Source of the DNA: Acidobacteriota bacterium
GTDB taxonomy: Bacteria; Acidobacteriota; UBA890; WLXD01
DNA: 14,267 nucleotides
Direction of reading: 5' to 3'
Assembly: GCA_022571615.1 (NCBI GenBank)
Contig: JACZXM010000025.1
Coordinates: 1-14,267 of the forward strand
Positions 1 through 7,903 of the stretch are shown here, piece after piece. Positions within the stretch are counted from its first letter, which is position 1. Each line of letters begins with the position of its first letter. A program made the position numbers and the translations under genes. Under the pieces are notes generated by a model. The model made no database searches, was not told where the DNA came from, and worked only from the letters and a program-made list of their open reading frames with translations.

Positions 1-2
1 TC

Positions 3-755
3 ACCATTGGACGCAAGCTCGCCGCCGTGCGCTCGTTCGGCGGCTTTCTGTGCCGCGAGGGCTACCTGGAGCACAACCCCGCGCGGGCGATACGCAACCC
101 GAAGACCCCGCAGCACCTGCCAGCCTTTCTGACCGAGCGCGAGGTCGACAACCTGCTGGCCTTCGACGACCCGTCCGCCGCTGGGATCCGGGATCGGGCG
201 GCACTCGAGTTCCTGTACGCTACCGGTTTCCGTGCCAGCGAACTGGTCGGCCTCAACCTCGATGACATCGACCTGCGGCAGCGACTGGCCCGTGCGGTCG
301 GGAAAGGGAACAAGGAGCGAATCGTGCCGTTCGGAAAGCCCGCCCGGCAGGCGATCGAACAATACCTCCCGGTCCGCGACCGATGGCTTGCGGTCCAGTC
401 GCCAGGTCGAAGTGGCGGTAGCACGCGCCACGCGCCGGGCGGCGAATCGACCCCGGCGACGGCAGCTCTGTTTGTCGGGCGCCAGGGACGCCGGCTCACG
501 ACCGATGGTCTGCGCCGCATCCTGGCGCTGCGCCTGCGCCAGAGCACGGTGGCTAAGCACGTCACCCCACACGCGTTGCGGCACTCGTTCGCTACCCATC
601 TGTTGAACTCGGGAGCCGACCTGCGTGCCATCCAGGAATTGCTCGGGCACGCCTCGCTGGCGACCACCCAACGCTACACCCATCTGTCGACGCGGCGTCT
701 GCAGGAGGTATACCGCCGCTCGCACCCTCGAGCGCGCAAGGTCGCCGAGCCGTGA
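3..755 (+). CDS. xerC: Tyrosine recombinase XerC, 5' end missing
   Basis: Site-specific recombinase of the XerC/XerD type, which resolves chromosome dimers at dif by a phosphotyrosine intermediate. The frame is already open at base 3, so the true start is upstream of the window; what remains is the end of the core-binding domain and the whole catalytic domain. Visible catalytic residues: first Arg in TGFRASEL (codon 231-233), Lys in the [12 protein letters not shown] beta-hairpin, His and Arg in [12 protein letters not shown] (570-572 and 579-581), His in [15 protein letters not shown], and nucleophile Tyr in RYTH (675-677). A Gly/Ser/Arg-rich insert of roughly 20 residues (about 390-460) separates the Lys hairpin from the HxxR helix, longer than in typical XerC. 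The gene lies directly before hslV-hslU, the same order as codV-codW-codX in Bacillus. It could be another Xer paralogue, but the neighbourhood favours XerC. Confidence 0.93.
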   Translation, partial: TIGRKLAAVRSFGGFLCREGYLEHNPARAIRNPKTPQHLPAFLTEREVDNLLAFDDPSAAGIRDRAALEFLYATGFRASELVGLNLDDIDLRQRLARAVGKGNKERIVPFGKPARQAIEQYLPVRDRWLAVQSPGRSGGSTRHAPGGESTPATAALFVGRQGRRLTTDGLRRILALRLRQSTVAKHVTPHALRHSFATHLLNSGADLRAIQELLGHASLATTQRYTHLSTRRLQEVYRRSHPRARKVAEP

Positions 756-792
756 GGCGGCACGGTGCCGAACCCGGTCCGACCGCCCTTGT

Positions 793-798
793 TACAAT
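793..798 (+). promoter_or_regulatory. Possible -10 box (TACAAT) for hslV, leaderless layout
   Basis: TACAAT ends six bases before the hslV ATG at 805, so a transcript from it would begin at or next to the start codon. No purine-rich Shine-Dalgarno sequence is present between the xerC stop and this ATG. I could not find a convincing -35 at 16-18 bases, which keeps the confidence low. Confidence 0.3.
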
Positions 799-804
799 CC
801 CCGC

Positions 805-1347
805 ATGCTGAACCGGTTCCATCACACGACCGTATGTTGCGTGCGGCGCGGAGAGCGCGTCGCCATGGGCTCCGACGGCCAGGTGACGCTCGACCACACG
901 GTCATGAAGGCAGGCGCTCGCAAGGTCCGCCGGATGTACAGTGGCCGGGTGCTGGCTGGTTTCGCCGGCTCCTCCGCTGACGGGATGGCGCTGTTCACAC
1001 GCTTCGAGGGCAAGCTCGAATCGCTCAACGGCAACCTGCTGCGTGCCGCCGTTCAGCTCGCCCAGGAATGGCGCACCGACAAGAGCCTGCGCCATCTCGA
1101 GGCCCTGTTGATCATCGCCGATCGGGAAGCCTCGGTGCTGCTGTCAGGAACCGGCGACGTGATCGAACCGGACGACGGGATTCTGGTGATCGGGTCGGGA
1201 GGCTCGCTCGCCCTCGCGGCCGCCCGCACCCTGCTGCGCCACACCGACCTGGAAGCCGCGAGCGTGGTCCGCGAGGCCCTCGAGATCGCCGCACAGATCG
1301 ACATTTACACCAACGACCAGATTCGCGTAGAGGAAGTCGGGGACTAA
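805..1347 (+). CDS. hslV: HslV, ATP-dependent protease proteolytic subunit
   Basis: Peptidase of the HslUV (ClpYQ) protease, an N-terminal-threonine, proteasome-beta-like hydrolase that forms a double hexamer capped by HslU. The 180-residue product matches the family along its whole length: TTVCCVRR at the N terminus, [50 protein letters not shown], the [20 protein letters not shown] loop and [11 protein letters not shown] at the end. The nucleophile should be Thr8, so seven residues (MLNRFHH) must be removed, more like Bacillus ClpQ than the single Met of E. coli. I chose the ATG at 805 because it is the only ATG/GTG near the conserved TTV, although it has no ribosome binding site. It follows xerC by about 50 bases and precedes hslU by 39. 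Confidence 0.95.
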   Translation: MLNRFHHTTVCCVRRGERVAMGSDGQVTLDHTVMKAGARKVRRMYSGRVLAGFAGSSADGMALFTRFEGKLESLNGNLLRAAVQLAQEWRTDKSLRHLEALLIIADREASVLLSGTGDVIEPDDGILVIGSGGSLALAAARTLLRHTDLEAASVVREALEIAAQIDIYTNDQIRVEEVGD

Positions 1348-1386
1348 GTACTTCCAATCCAGACCCGATGCCGCTAGAGCCCGACC

Positions 1387-2808
1387 ATGGCCATAACCCT
1401 TCCCGAGAGCCTTAGCAACTACGCCACCAGCGCCAAGCGCGCGGGCGACCTGACGCCGCGTGAGATCGTCGCCCTGCTGGACAAGTACATCGTCGGGCAG
1501 GGCGCGGCCAAGCGGGCGGTGGCGATCGCCATCCGTAACCGTTATCGGCGGCTGGCGCTGCCGGCCGACCTGGTCGACGAGGTCGCCCCCAAGAACATCC
1601 TCATGATCGGTCCGACAGGAGTCGGCAAGACCGAGATCTCGCGACGTCTCTCACGCCTGACCGGATCGCCTTTCCTGAAGGTGGAAGCCAGCAAGTTCAC
1701 CGAAGTGGGCTATGTCGGGCGCGATGTCGAATCGATGATCCGCGACCTCGTCGACATCGCCATCGACATGGTGCGCCAAGAGCACACGGTGAAGGTCGAA
1801 GCCAAAGCCCGGCAACAGGCTGAGGAGCGTCTCCTCGATCTCCTGCTTCCGCCGGGACCGGCGCCCTCACCCGCCCCAGCGGAGCCCGAAGACACCGTTC
1901 CAGTACCGCCTCCCGGCGACCGGCGCGCGACCCGCGAGAAGCTCCGGCAACAGCTGCGAGGAGGGGAGCTCGACGAGCGGACGGTGGAGGTCGAGGTCGC
2001 CGATACCCGCAGCGCGACCTTCCAGATTTTCACCGGGCAGGGGGCAGACACAATGGACGTCAGCCTCAAGGACATGCTGCCCGGAATGTTCGGCGGTGGC
2101 CGCCGCCACAAGCGTCGCAGGATGCGTGTTCCCGAGGCGTTGGAGCAATTGGCACGCGATGTGGCCGAGAGCCTGGTCGATGAAGACGAGATCAATCGCG
2201 AGGCGCTGCACCGGGCCGAGGCCTCGGGGATCGTTTTTCTCGACGAGCTCGATAAGATCGCTGGTCGCGAGGGCGGGCACGGCCCGGACGTGTCACGAGA
2301 GGGCGTCCAGCGTGACATCCTGCCGATCGTCGAGGGAACGGTGGTCAAGACCCGCTACGGCATGATCCGTACCGACCACATCTTGTTTCTGGCCGCTGGC
2401 GCCTTCCACATCGCCAAGCCCAGCGATTTGATCCCCGAGCTCCAGGGCCGGTTCCCGATCCGCGTCGAGCTCGACGCCCTGACCCGTGAGGATCTGGCGC
2501 GAATACTCACCGAACCCGAGAACTCGCTGGTGCGCCAATACATTGCTCTGATGGCCACCGAGAAGGTGGATCTCGAGTTCACCGACGACGCCGTAGAAGC
2601 AATCGCCGAGCTGGCGCAGATCGTCAACGAACGGACGGAGAACATCGGAGCGCGCCGGCTGCATACCATGCTGGAACGCGTTCTCGAGGAGATCTCGTTC
2701 ACCGCCCCCGAACGCGCCGGCGAACGGATCGTGATCGACGCCGCCTACGTGCACGACGCTCTCGCCGATGTGGTCGAGGACGAAGACTTGTCCAAATACA
2801 TCCTGTGA
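1387..2808 (+). CDS. hslU: HslU, AAA+ unfoldase of the HslUV protease
   Basis: ATPase that unfolds substrates and feeds them to HslV. In the 473-residue product: DKYIVGQ at 32-38, Walker A GPTGVGKT at 75-82, pore loop GYVG at 108-111, Walker [11 protein letters not shown] at 281-290, the arginine-finger region [12 protein letters not shown] at 351-362, sensor 2 GARR at 421-424, and the C-terminal tail LSKYIL, which in the family inserts into HslV. It is about 30 residues longer than E. coli HslU. The excess sits in the I-domain as a Pro/Ala/Glu stretch at about 155-180, followed by a basic patch ([11 protein letters not shown], 237-247). The ATG at 1387 agrees with the usual N terminus; a ribosome site is weak (TAGAG). 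The stop overlaps the next gene's GTG start (GTGA), implying coupled translation. Confidence 0.96.
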   Translation: MAITLPESLSNYATSAKRAGDLTPREIVALLDKYIVGQGAAKRAVAIAIRNRYRRLALPADLVDEVAPKNILMIGPTGVGKTEISRRLSRLTGSPFLKVEASKFTEVGYVGRDVESMIRDLVDIAIDMVRQEHTVKVEAKARQQAEERLLDLLLPPGPAPSPAPAEPEDTVPVPPPGDRRATREKLRQQLRGGELDERTVEVEVADTRSATFQIFTGQGADTMDVSLKDMLPGMFGGGRRHKRRRMRVPEALEQLARDVAESLVDEDEINREALHRAEASGIVFLDELDKIAGREGGHGPDVSREGVQRDILPIVEGTVVKTRYGMIRTDHILFLAAGAFHIAKPSDLIPELQGRFPIRVELDALTREDLARILTEPENSLVRQYIALMATEKVDLEFTDDAVEAIAELAQIVNERTENIGARRLHTMLERVLEEISFTAPERAGERIVIDAAYVHDALADVVEDEDLSKYIL

Positions 2809-4688
2809 GAACCACGCTATCGTGCCCGTACTTGGTCGCCTCCGGGACCGCCGCCGTCTGGCTGGCCGCCCTGGCACTCGGGTGCGGCGCGCGGGGCGAC
2901 CCGCTGCCTCCCTTGCGCCCGATTCCGCCAGCGATCCCGGAGCTCAGAACGGACCAGGTCGGGATTGAGGCGATTCTGAGCTTCGCGCCGCCATCGGGAC
3001 GGTTCGTGTTTGGCAACGCCGAGGTCGAGGTCGAGAGCGTCGAGTTGCTGATGCTCGCCGAGCGCTACCCCGCGATCTCGCCGGAGATGCTCGCCGTCGC
3101 CCTGGACCAGGAGCGAGTCACGCGGCTTCGCGATGCTCGGGAGGCGACTGGACGAGTTCGCGACGATGGGCGGCGCCGCCGGATCCAGGAGCAGCTACGC
3201 GTCGCCAGCGAGCGCGCCCTGGCCGCCGGCGAAGAACCCCCGACCCTGGAGTCTCTCGGCTTGTTGCCAGAGACTACCGAAGAAGAAGAGGAACCTGGTG
3301 AGGCTCGGACCGCGGAGGAGCTGTTGCTGCGCAAGGTGCCACGCAACGTCCTGCAGGAATGGCGCGAAGCGGACCTGCTTCCGCACATGGTGCTGGATGC
3401 CGCCCGGCGTCTCGAGGCGGCGGTGGATCTGCTGTGGGACGAGCTCGGTCTGCCCACCGCCATCGTCGATCTTCGCCAGCCGCCGGCCATGCCGGAGCCG
3501 GTCGAGCTGGTCGCGGCGGCGACTCACGTTGCTCGTGGTCTCGCCTACGAGGGCTCCTTGGACGTGGTCACCTTTCTGGAGCGCGCCAGCGTCGTGGCCT
3601 CGTTCGCGTACGCCGACTTGGCGACCGAGATCGTGGATGGCCGCATGGTAATCGGGCGTCCCGTCGGCATCCCGTCACCCGGGCCCATCCGGACTCGCTA
3701 CTACTTCGCGGTACGCGTAGCGTCGGGTGGCAAGTACGAGGGTGGCATCAACGTCGTTGCGGCCCTTGCACCGATCGCTGTTCCAGTCGCACCCTCGGAG
3801 ACTTCCGCCGCTGTGTCGCCTTCCGGTGTGACGCTGCACTGGCTACCTCCGGGCGGAGATCTGTGGGGTGAGCTGCTCGCTCCCGAGCAACTGCGTTACA
3901 ACGTCTACCGCAGGCGAGCCGACGAAACGCGCTTCCCGAGCCAGCCGCTCAACGACGAACCGCTGGAAACGACCACGTTCACCGATACCGCGATGGGTTG
4001 GGGTGACTCCTACGTCTACCTGGTCCGGGCGCAGAATGCCCCCGTGGCCGCCCGACAAGCCGAGGCGGCCATCGCGCAGGACGATCCCGGTACCGCCCGT
4101 AGCCCGCGCAAGGAGGGGGCCGGAGACGAGAGCACGGAGGTTGATGTCGTGGACACCTTCCCGCCCGAGTCGATCGGTGGGCTCGAAGCCACCCGGGCGG
4201 CCAACCGGGTCACCCTGCGCTGGACGAGCCCGCTGGTAAGCACCGTGGCCGGGTTCCGTGTCTACCGCCATCAGGCCCCGGTTGTGTCGATTCTCGCGCC
4301 CGACCCGCCGGCCTCGTCTGCCGAGTCGGCGGATGCGGCCGCCGAAGCGGCCCTGCAGGACGCCGACCCGGATGCCGACCTGTGCCCGGCGCTGCCAGAT
4401 CTTTCGATCTTGGCGGCTTCTTCTGAAGAACCCGAAGCTTCACCCGACTCGACTCCGGACACCGAAGGCGAAGGCACGCGCCAGCCCGGCGGCCGATGGC
4501 GACAGCTCAACTCCCTGGTTGGCGCCGGATGGGATCCGTTGACGCCGACGCTGATCACCGCGCAGCTGTATATCGATCCCGTGGCTGCGCGCGCGGCGTC
4601 CTGGCTCTACCTGGTCTCGGCGGTGGACGAGGTGGGCAACGAAGGCCCGCTGGCGTGCGTTGAGGTCCGAGCCGAGCAGGAGCCATGA
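2805..4688 (+). CDS. Large lipoprotein with fibronectin type III-like domains
   Basis: 627 residues, specific function not known. The N terminus has a hydrophobic segment ending in a lipobox (ALALGC, lipidated Cys27) followed by [12 protein letters not shown], a 'CGxxGDPLPP' start common to many proteobacterial lipoproteins; export and lipid anchoring are inferred from this. FN3-like stretches are seen at about 322-415 (GVTLHWLPP, then YNVYRR, then YVYLVRAQN) and about 455-622 ([29 protein letters not shown]). A third, at the N-terminal side, seems split: its first strands lie at 52-82 and its last at about 296-320, with a charged helical insert between ([25 protein letters not shown]). Another acidic, Ala/Pro-rich low-complexity insert lies at 497-560. 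The GTG start at 2805 overlaps the hslU stop, and its stop overlaps the dapF ATG (ATGA), so it is an operon member. Confidence 0.8.
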   Translation: MRTTLSCPYLVASGTAAVWLAALALGCGARGDPLPPLRPIPPAIPELRTDQVGIEAILSFAPPSGRFVFGNAEVEVESVELLMLAERYPAISPEMLAVALDQERVTRLRDAREATGRVRDDGRRRRIQEQLRVASERALAAGEEPPTLESLGLLPETTEEEEEPGEARTAEELLLRKVPRNVLQEWREADLLPHMVLDAARRLEAAVDLLWDELGLPTAIVDLRQPPAMPEPVELVAAATHVARGLAYEGSLDVVTFLERASVVASFAYADLATEIVDGRMVIGRPVGIPSPGPIRTRYYFAVRVASGGKYEGGINVVAALAPIAVPVAPSETSAAVSPSGVTLHWLPPGGDLWGELLAPEQLRYNVYRRRADETRFPSQPLNDEPLETTTFTDTAMGWGDSYVYLVRAQNAPVAARQAEAAIAQDDPGTARSPRKEGAGDESTEVDVVDTFPPESIGGLEATRAANRVTLRWTSPLVSTVAGFRVYRHQAPVVSILAPDPPASSAESADAAAEAALQDADPDADLCPALPDLSILAASSEEPEASPDSTPDTEGEGTRQPGGRWRQLNSLVGAGWDPLTPTLITAQLYIDPVAARAASWLYLVSAVDEVGNEGPLACVEVRAEQEP

Positions 4689-5668
4689 GTCCCGATCGGA
4701 AGCTGGCGATGTATTCGGGCGCAGGAAACGATTTCCTGATTCTCGATGAGCGCTACGAACCGGAGCTGGGCGATGCTTCGGCCGAAGCCAGGGCGCTGTG
4801 CCGGCGCGGTGTCTCGATTGGCGCCGACGGGCTCGTCCTGCTGAGCTTCTCGGATGTGGGCGAAGAGACAGGGGCCGTCGCCCGCATGCGATTGTGGAAT
4901 GCCGACGGCTCCGGCGCGGAGTTCTCCGGCAACGCGGCGCGCTGCGCGGTCCGCTACCTGGTCGACGAGGACCTGGCCTCGGGCACCGTGCGGCTGCAGA
5001 CCGATATCGGAGTCGTGAGCGGGGAGGTTCAAGGCCGGACCGTCAAGGTGACCGTGCCCGGACTCGCCCGGGTATACGGGCAGCGTCGTATCCGCGTCGA
5101 AGGCCGCGACTTGCTCGGAACCTATGTGCAGGTCGGAGTCCCTTTCTTCGTTCTGTTGCACGACGACCCGGACGATCTCCCGGTCCGCTACCTGGGGCGG
5201 GCGATACGAAACCACCCGGATCTGCAGCCAGCCGGTGCCAACGTCGCTTTTGCCCGTGTCGACGACGAGCAAGGCCTGTATTTTCGCGTCTACGAGCGCG
5301 GGGTCGAGAACGAGACCCTGAGCTCGGGTACCGGCAGCATCGCGGCCGCACTCGCCGCCGCGGTAGCCGATCGCGTAGCTTCGCCGGTCGCTTGCCAAGC
5401 CAAGGGCGGAACGCTGACGGTTCGTTTCAGGCCGCTGACACCGCAACAGGCCGCCGCCCTGAAGCCTACCCCTGGGGTCGATGCTAGCACCGCAACCGCG
5501 GAGACCGAGCCGGCCCTCACCGCCGAACATGAAGCGGACCCCGAACCGGCGCCGGGACCGAAGGTGGCGGAGGGCGAGCCCTGGTTATTCAGCGACATCG
5601 AGATCGAGGGTGATACCCGGCGCTTGCTCACCGGCACGGCGTGTGCGGACGCGTTGCGGTTCCGTTAG
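4685..5668 (+). CDS. dapF: Diaminopimelate epimerase family protein (variant active site)
   Basis: DapF normally interconverts LL- and meso-diaminopimelate for lysine and peptidoglycan, without cofactor, using two Cys residues. This 327-residue product keeps SGAGNDF (11-17), MRLWNADGSGAEFSGNAARCA with the first catalytic Cys at 87, the substrate-binding Asn in ANVAF (186), ERGVENET (204-211) and the late LTGTA. The second catalytic Cys, usually in ETLACGTG, is Ser214 here (ETLSSGTG). The usual GNPH motif reads GVPFFV (151-156), without its His. An Ala/Glu/Pro-rich insert occupies about 255-297, before the last strands. The fold assignment is secure; the reaction is not. It may be an active variant, a racemase of another amino acid, or a weak enzyme. 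The ATG at 4685 overlaps the previous stop; the TAG stop falls in TCCGTTAGA, a sequence repeated at 7628. Confidence 0.85.
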   Translation: MSPDRKLAMYSGAGNDFLILDERYEPELGDASAEARALCRRGVSIGADGLVLLSFSDVGEETGAVARMRLWNADGSGAEFSGNAARCAVRYLVDEDLASGTVRLQTDIGVVSGEVQGRTVKVTVPGLARVYGQRRIRVEGRDLLGTYVQVGVPFFVLLHDDPDDLPVRYLGRAIRNHPDLQPAGANVAFARVDDEQGLYFRVYERGVENETLSSGTGSIAAALAAAVADRVASPVACQAKGGTLTVRFRPLTPQQAAALKPTPGVDASTATAETEPALTAEHEADPEPAPGPKVAEGEPWLFSDIEIEGDTRRLLTGTACADALRFR

Positions 5669-7630
5669 AAGCAGCCCGTGGGGAAGCGGAGGGAACGCAG
5701 CAGGGGATGAGGTCGAGCACGTCCTGGCGCTGTGGCCGGCTTCCCGGGGCGGCTTGACGGTAGGAGGCCAAGAGCGTCGCCTGTTGCCAGTTGACGGAGG
5801 GAGCGGCTGTGCGAGAACGTTTCAGGAGAGGAGGTATCACATGAAACATCTGCAGTGCTTCTGTCTGCTTCTTACAGGATTGCTCGCCGTAGTCCCCGGG
5901 GCAGGGGCGCAGGACCACCAGCACCCCCCCGGTGACGTGCAAGAGCTTGGCCAGGCAGTGTTCTCCACGTCTTGCACGGCGGAAGTGAAGGAGGACTTCA
6001 ATCGTGCCGTGGCGATGCTGCATTCCTTCTGGTACCAAACGTCGGAGAAAGCGTTCGCGGCGGTTGCTCAGAAGGATCCGAGTTGCGCCATGGCCTACTG
6101 GGGCATTGCCATGAGCCGCTTCCATCAGCTGTGGAACAAACCTAGCCTCGAGGATGTGAGGGTCGCGCTAGCAACGCTGGAAAAAGCAAGGACGGCCGGT
6201 GAGAACTCGGCGCGGGAGCGTGGCTACATCAACGCTCTTGAGCAGTTCTATAAGGATGCAAACAAGGTGGACCATCTCAGCCGGATGATGGCCTACGAAG
6301 AGGCAATGGAGGAGCTCCACCGGCGGTATGTGGACGATTCAGAGGCGGCAATTTTTTACGCCCTCGCCATGCTGGGAAGCGCCTATTCCTCACCCCCGGA
6401 CAAGACTCATGCCCGCCAGAAGAAAGCGGGCGCCATTCTGGAAAAGATCTTTGCCGCGCAGCCGAATCATCCCGGTGTGGCGCATTACATCATCCACAGT
6501 TATGACTATCCGCGGCTGGCGGGGCGGGCTCTGGAAGCCGCACGCGGGTATTCGAAGATCGCTCCGGACGCACCGCACGCGCTGCATATGCCATCCCACA
6601 TTTTCACCCGACTCGGTCTCTGGCAAGAGTCCATCGTTTCCAACCGAGCCGCCGCAACTGCGGCGCGCAAGGACGAGTGGGCGAAGGAAGAGGTCCACTC
6701 GATGGACTACCTGGTCTACGCCTACTTGCAGGGGGCACAGGACGGCGAGGCAAGAAGAATCCTGGAGGAGTTACCAAAGGTCACATCGAGGCTGAGAGAC
6801 GACGACCCCAAATACAATGCCGGTGCGATTCCGGCACGCTACACGGTTGAGCAGTGGCATTGGAAGGAGGCGGCTGCGCTGGCCGTGCCGACGGATGTCT
6901 TCCCGGGGGGCAGGTCGTGCTGGGCGGAGGCGCCCCTCTATTTCGCCCGCGGGTTGGGTGCGGTGCACACCGGAGAACTTGCGGACGCGCGGCATTCGAT
7001 CGCGCAGTTGGAACATTGCCGGGACCTTCTACTCGAGGGCGGAAAGAGCGATGGCGAACAGGCCGATGGTGGCAGGCTGAATGAAACGCTTTGGGCGAAC
7101 CTGGTAGACGTGCAGCGGGGCGCAGTGACGGCCTGGTTGGCACTGATAGAAGGGAAGAAAGACGAGGCCTTGGCTATGATGCGCTCGGCTGCCGACTTGG
7201 AAGACAGCACAGACAAGCCTCCCACCACGCCCGGCGCCATACTCCCCGCGCGCGAGCTTCTGGGCGAGATGTTGCTCGAGGTGGAACGCCCGGTCGAGGC
7301 GTTGCCCGAGTTCGAAGCTGCGCTTCGGGACGCTCCGAACCGGTTCCGGTCGCTTTACGGCGCTGCCCGGGCTGCTGAGCTTACCGGCAATGTCGAGAGG
7401 GCAAACCAGTACTATTCAAAGCTGGTGGAAGTTTGCCGGTTTGCCGATACCGAACGTGCCGAACTTCGCGAGGCCGGGAATTTCCTGAAGCGGGAGCAAG
7501 TGCACCTCCTCGCGCCCAACAATTCACTGCACCGGACACCGTCCCGCGCAGTTGATGTGCTTCGGTAAGCTACTGTCTCCTGGGCTCCCTCAACCTCCCC
7601 GCTGGGGCAGCGTCGGTGAGTTCGCAATCC
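5665..7630 (+). mobile_element. Candidate lone integron gene cassette carrying the TPR gene
   Basis: Proposed cassette between two G^TTAGA crossover points: GTTAGAA at 5664, in the dapF stop codon, and GTTAGAC at 7631. Both sit in the same 9-base word, TCCGTTAGA. The segment holds one plus-strand gene (5841-7568) and ends in an attC-like fold (7514-7637). Its base composition is lower in GC: about 55% over 6181-6360 against about 73% in a 60-base sample of dapF (4921-4980). The 5' part (5669-5840) is non-coding and longer than in most cassettes; it holds two similar words, TTGACGGTAGG and TTGACGGAGG, and no clear promoter. There is no integrase gene in the window. The boundaries are inference from the motif pair. 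Confidence 0.42.
5841..7568 (+). CDS. Exported tetratricopeptide-repeat protein
   Basis: 575 residues, biochemical role unknown. The ATG at 5841 follows a strong Shine-Dalgarno (AGGAGAGGAGG) and opens a signal peptide (MKHLQCFCLLLTGLLAVVPGAGA) with likely cleavage after Ala23, so the protein is probably periplasmic or secreted. Helical TPR-like units run through the chain: FNRAVAMLHSFWYQTSEKAF (53-72) with DPSCAMAYWGIAMS, EALAMM near the middle-to-end, and ARELLGEMLLEVERPVEALPEFEAALR toward the C terminus. Two His-rich conserved-looking motifs, HYIIHSYD (215-222) and HALHMPSHIFTRLG (246-259), resemble a broad family of bacterial TPR proteins of unknown activity and could bind metal (inference). 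The last residues, NNSLHRTPSRAVDVLR, are encoded inside the attC-like site and look like read-through rather than part of the fold. Base use differs from dapF upstream. There is no operon link to dapF: 172 bases separate them. Confidence 0.85.
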   Translation: MKHLQCFCLLLTGLLAVVPGAGAQDHQHPPGDVQELGQAVFSTSCTAEVKEDFNRAVAMLHSFWYQTSEKAFAAVAQKDPSCAMAYWGIAMSRFHQLWNKPSLEDVRVALATLEKARTAGENSARERGYINALEQFYKDANKVDHLSRMMAYEEAMEELHRRYVDDSEAAIFYALAMLGSAYSSPPDKTHARQKKAGAILEKIFAAQPNHPGVAHYIIHSYDYPRLAGRALEAARGYSKIAPDAPHALHMPSHIFTRLGLWQESIVSNRAAATAARKDEWAKEEVHSMDYLVYAYLQGAQDGEARRILEELPKVTSRLRDDDPKYNAGAIPARYTVEQWHWKEAAALAVPTDVFPGGRSCWAEAPLYFARGLGAVHTGELADARHSIAQLEHCRDLLLEGGKSDGEQADGGRLNETLWANLVDVQRGAVTAWLALIEGKKDEALAMMRSAADLEDSTDKPPTTPGAILPARELLGEMLLEVERPVEALPEFEAALRDAPNRFRSLYGAARAAELTGNVERANQYYSKLVEVCRFADTERAELREAGNFLKREQVHLLAPNNSLHRTPSRAVDVLR

Positions 7631-7637
7631 GTTAGAC
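7514..7637 (+). other. attC-like recombination site (integron cassette end)
   Basis: The site starts with GCCCAAC (7514-7520, fits R'' RYYYAAC) and ends with GTTAGAC (7631-7637, fits R' GTTRRRY), 124 bases in all, within the usual range for attC. Inside, ACTGCACCGGAC (7526-7537) pairs with GTCGGTGAGT (7612-7621) over ten base pairs once two G residues in the left copy are left unpaired. Extra bases in L'' are the hallmark by which integrases choose the strand. Spacers are 5 bases (AATTC) and 9 bases. Weak points: R'' and R' are complementary at only five of seven positions, and the right spacer is a little long. Confidence 0.5.
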
Positions 7638-7838
7638 CGACGGAAAGCCGTCTCGTGGGCGGGTGGCTCCAAGTTGGGGTTTGGACTGAGGTGGCAGCTG
7701 CCTAAGCCGGACGTGCGCGACGCCACAGATCGCCCGAATCCCCCCGGGCGGGGCGGTTTCGCCGCCTGGTTCCAGACCCGCGACACCGTCGGACACTACG
7801 AGGCCGAGAAGCCACCGGACTTCTCCGACCCTAGCTGA
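7620..7838 (+). pseudogene. Unidentified ORF remnant
   Basis: The frame is open from 7620 to the TGA at 7836-7838 but has no ATG; a GTG lies at 7713. The second half reads like a real protein end: LPKPDVRDATDRPNPPGRGG, then FAAWFQTRDTVGHYEAEKPP and DFSDPS. The first part (7620-7690) overlaps the attC-like site and looks like non-coding DNA. I do not recognise the family. It is either the 3' remnant of a gene cut by a rearrangement or a small gene starting at GTG 7713, which has no clear ribosome site. The rest of the 7638-7903 gap holds a CGCCCG/CGGGCG hairpin (7731-7750) and nothing else I can support. Confidence 0.25.
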
Positions 7839-7903
7839 GCCGAAGCCCGTCGAGCACAGGCTGGCGGGACACTCGACCCATACATCCGTCAGCGAGGTGG
7901 ATC

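Noticed and set aside
625..804. Longer HslV starting at 625
   Set aside because: It would overlap xerC and add residues absent from the family; the conserved TTV core begins just after the ATG at 805.
5754..5819. Promoter for the TPR gene from TTGACG words at 5754 and 5791
   Set aside because: No acceptable -10 at 16-18 bases from either; best candidate (GAGAAC) is weak.
5481..5840. N-terminal extension of the TPR protein from 5481
   Set aside because: It overlaps dapF in another frame; a strong ribosome site and signal peptide begin at 5841.
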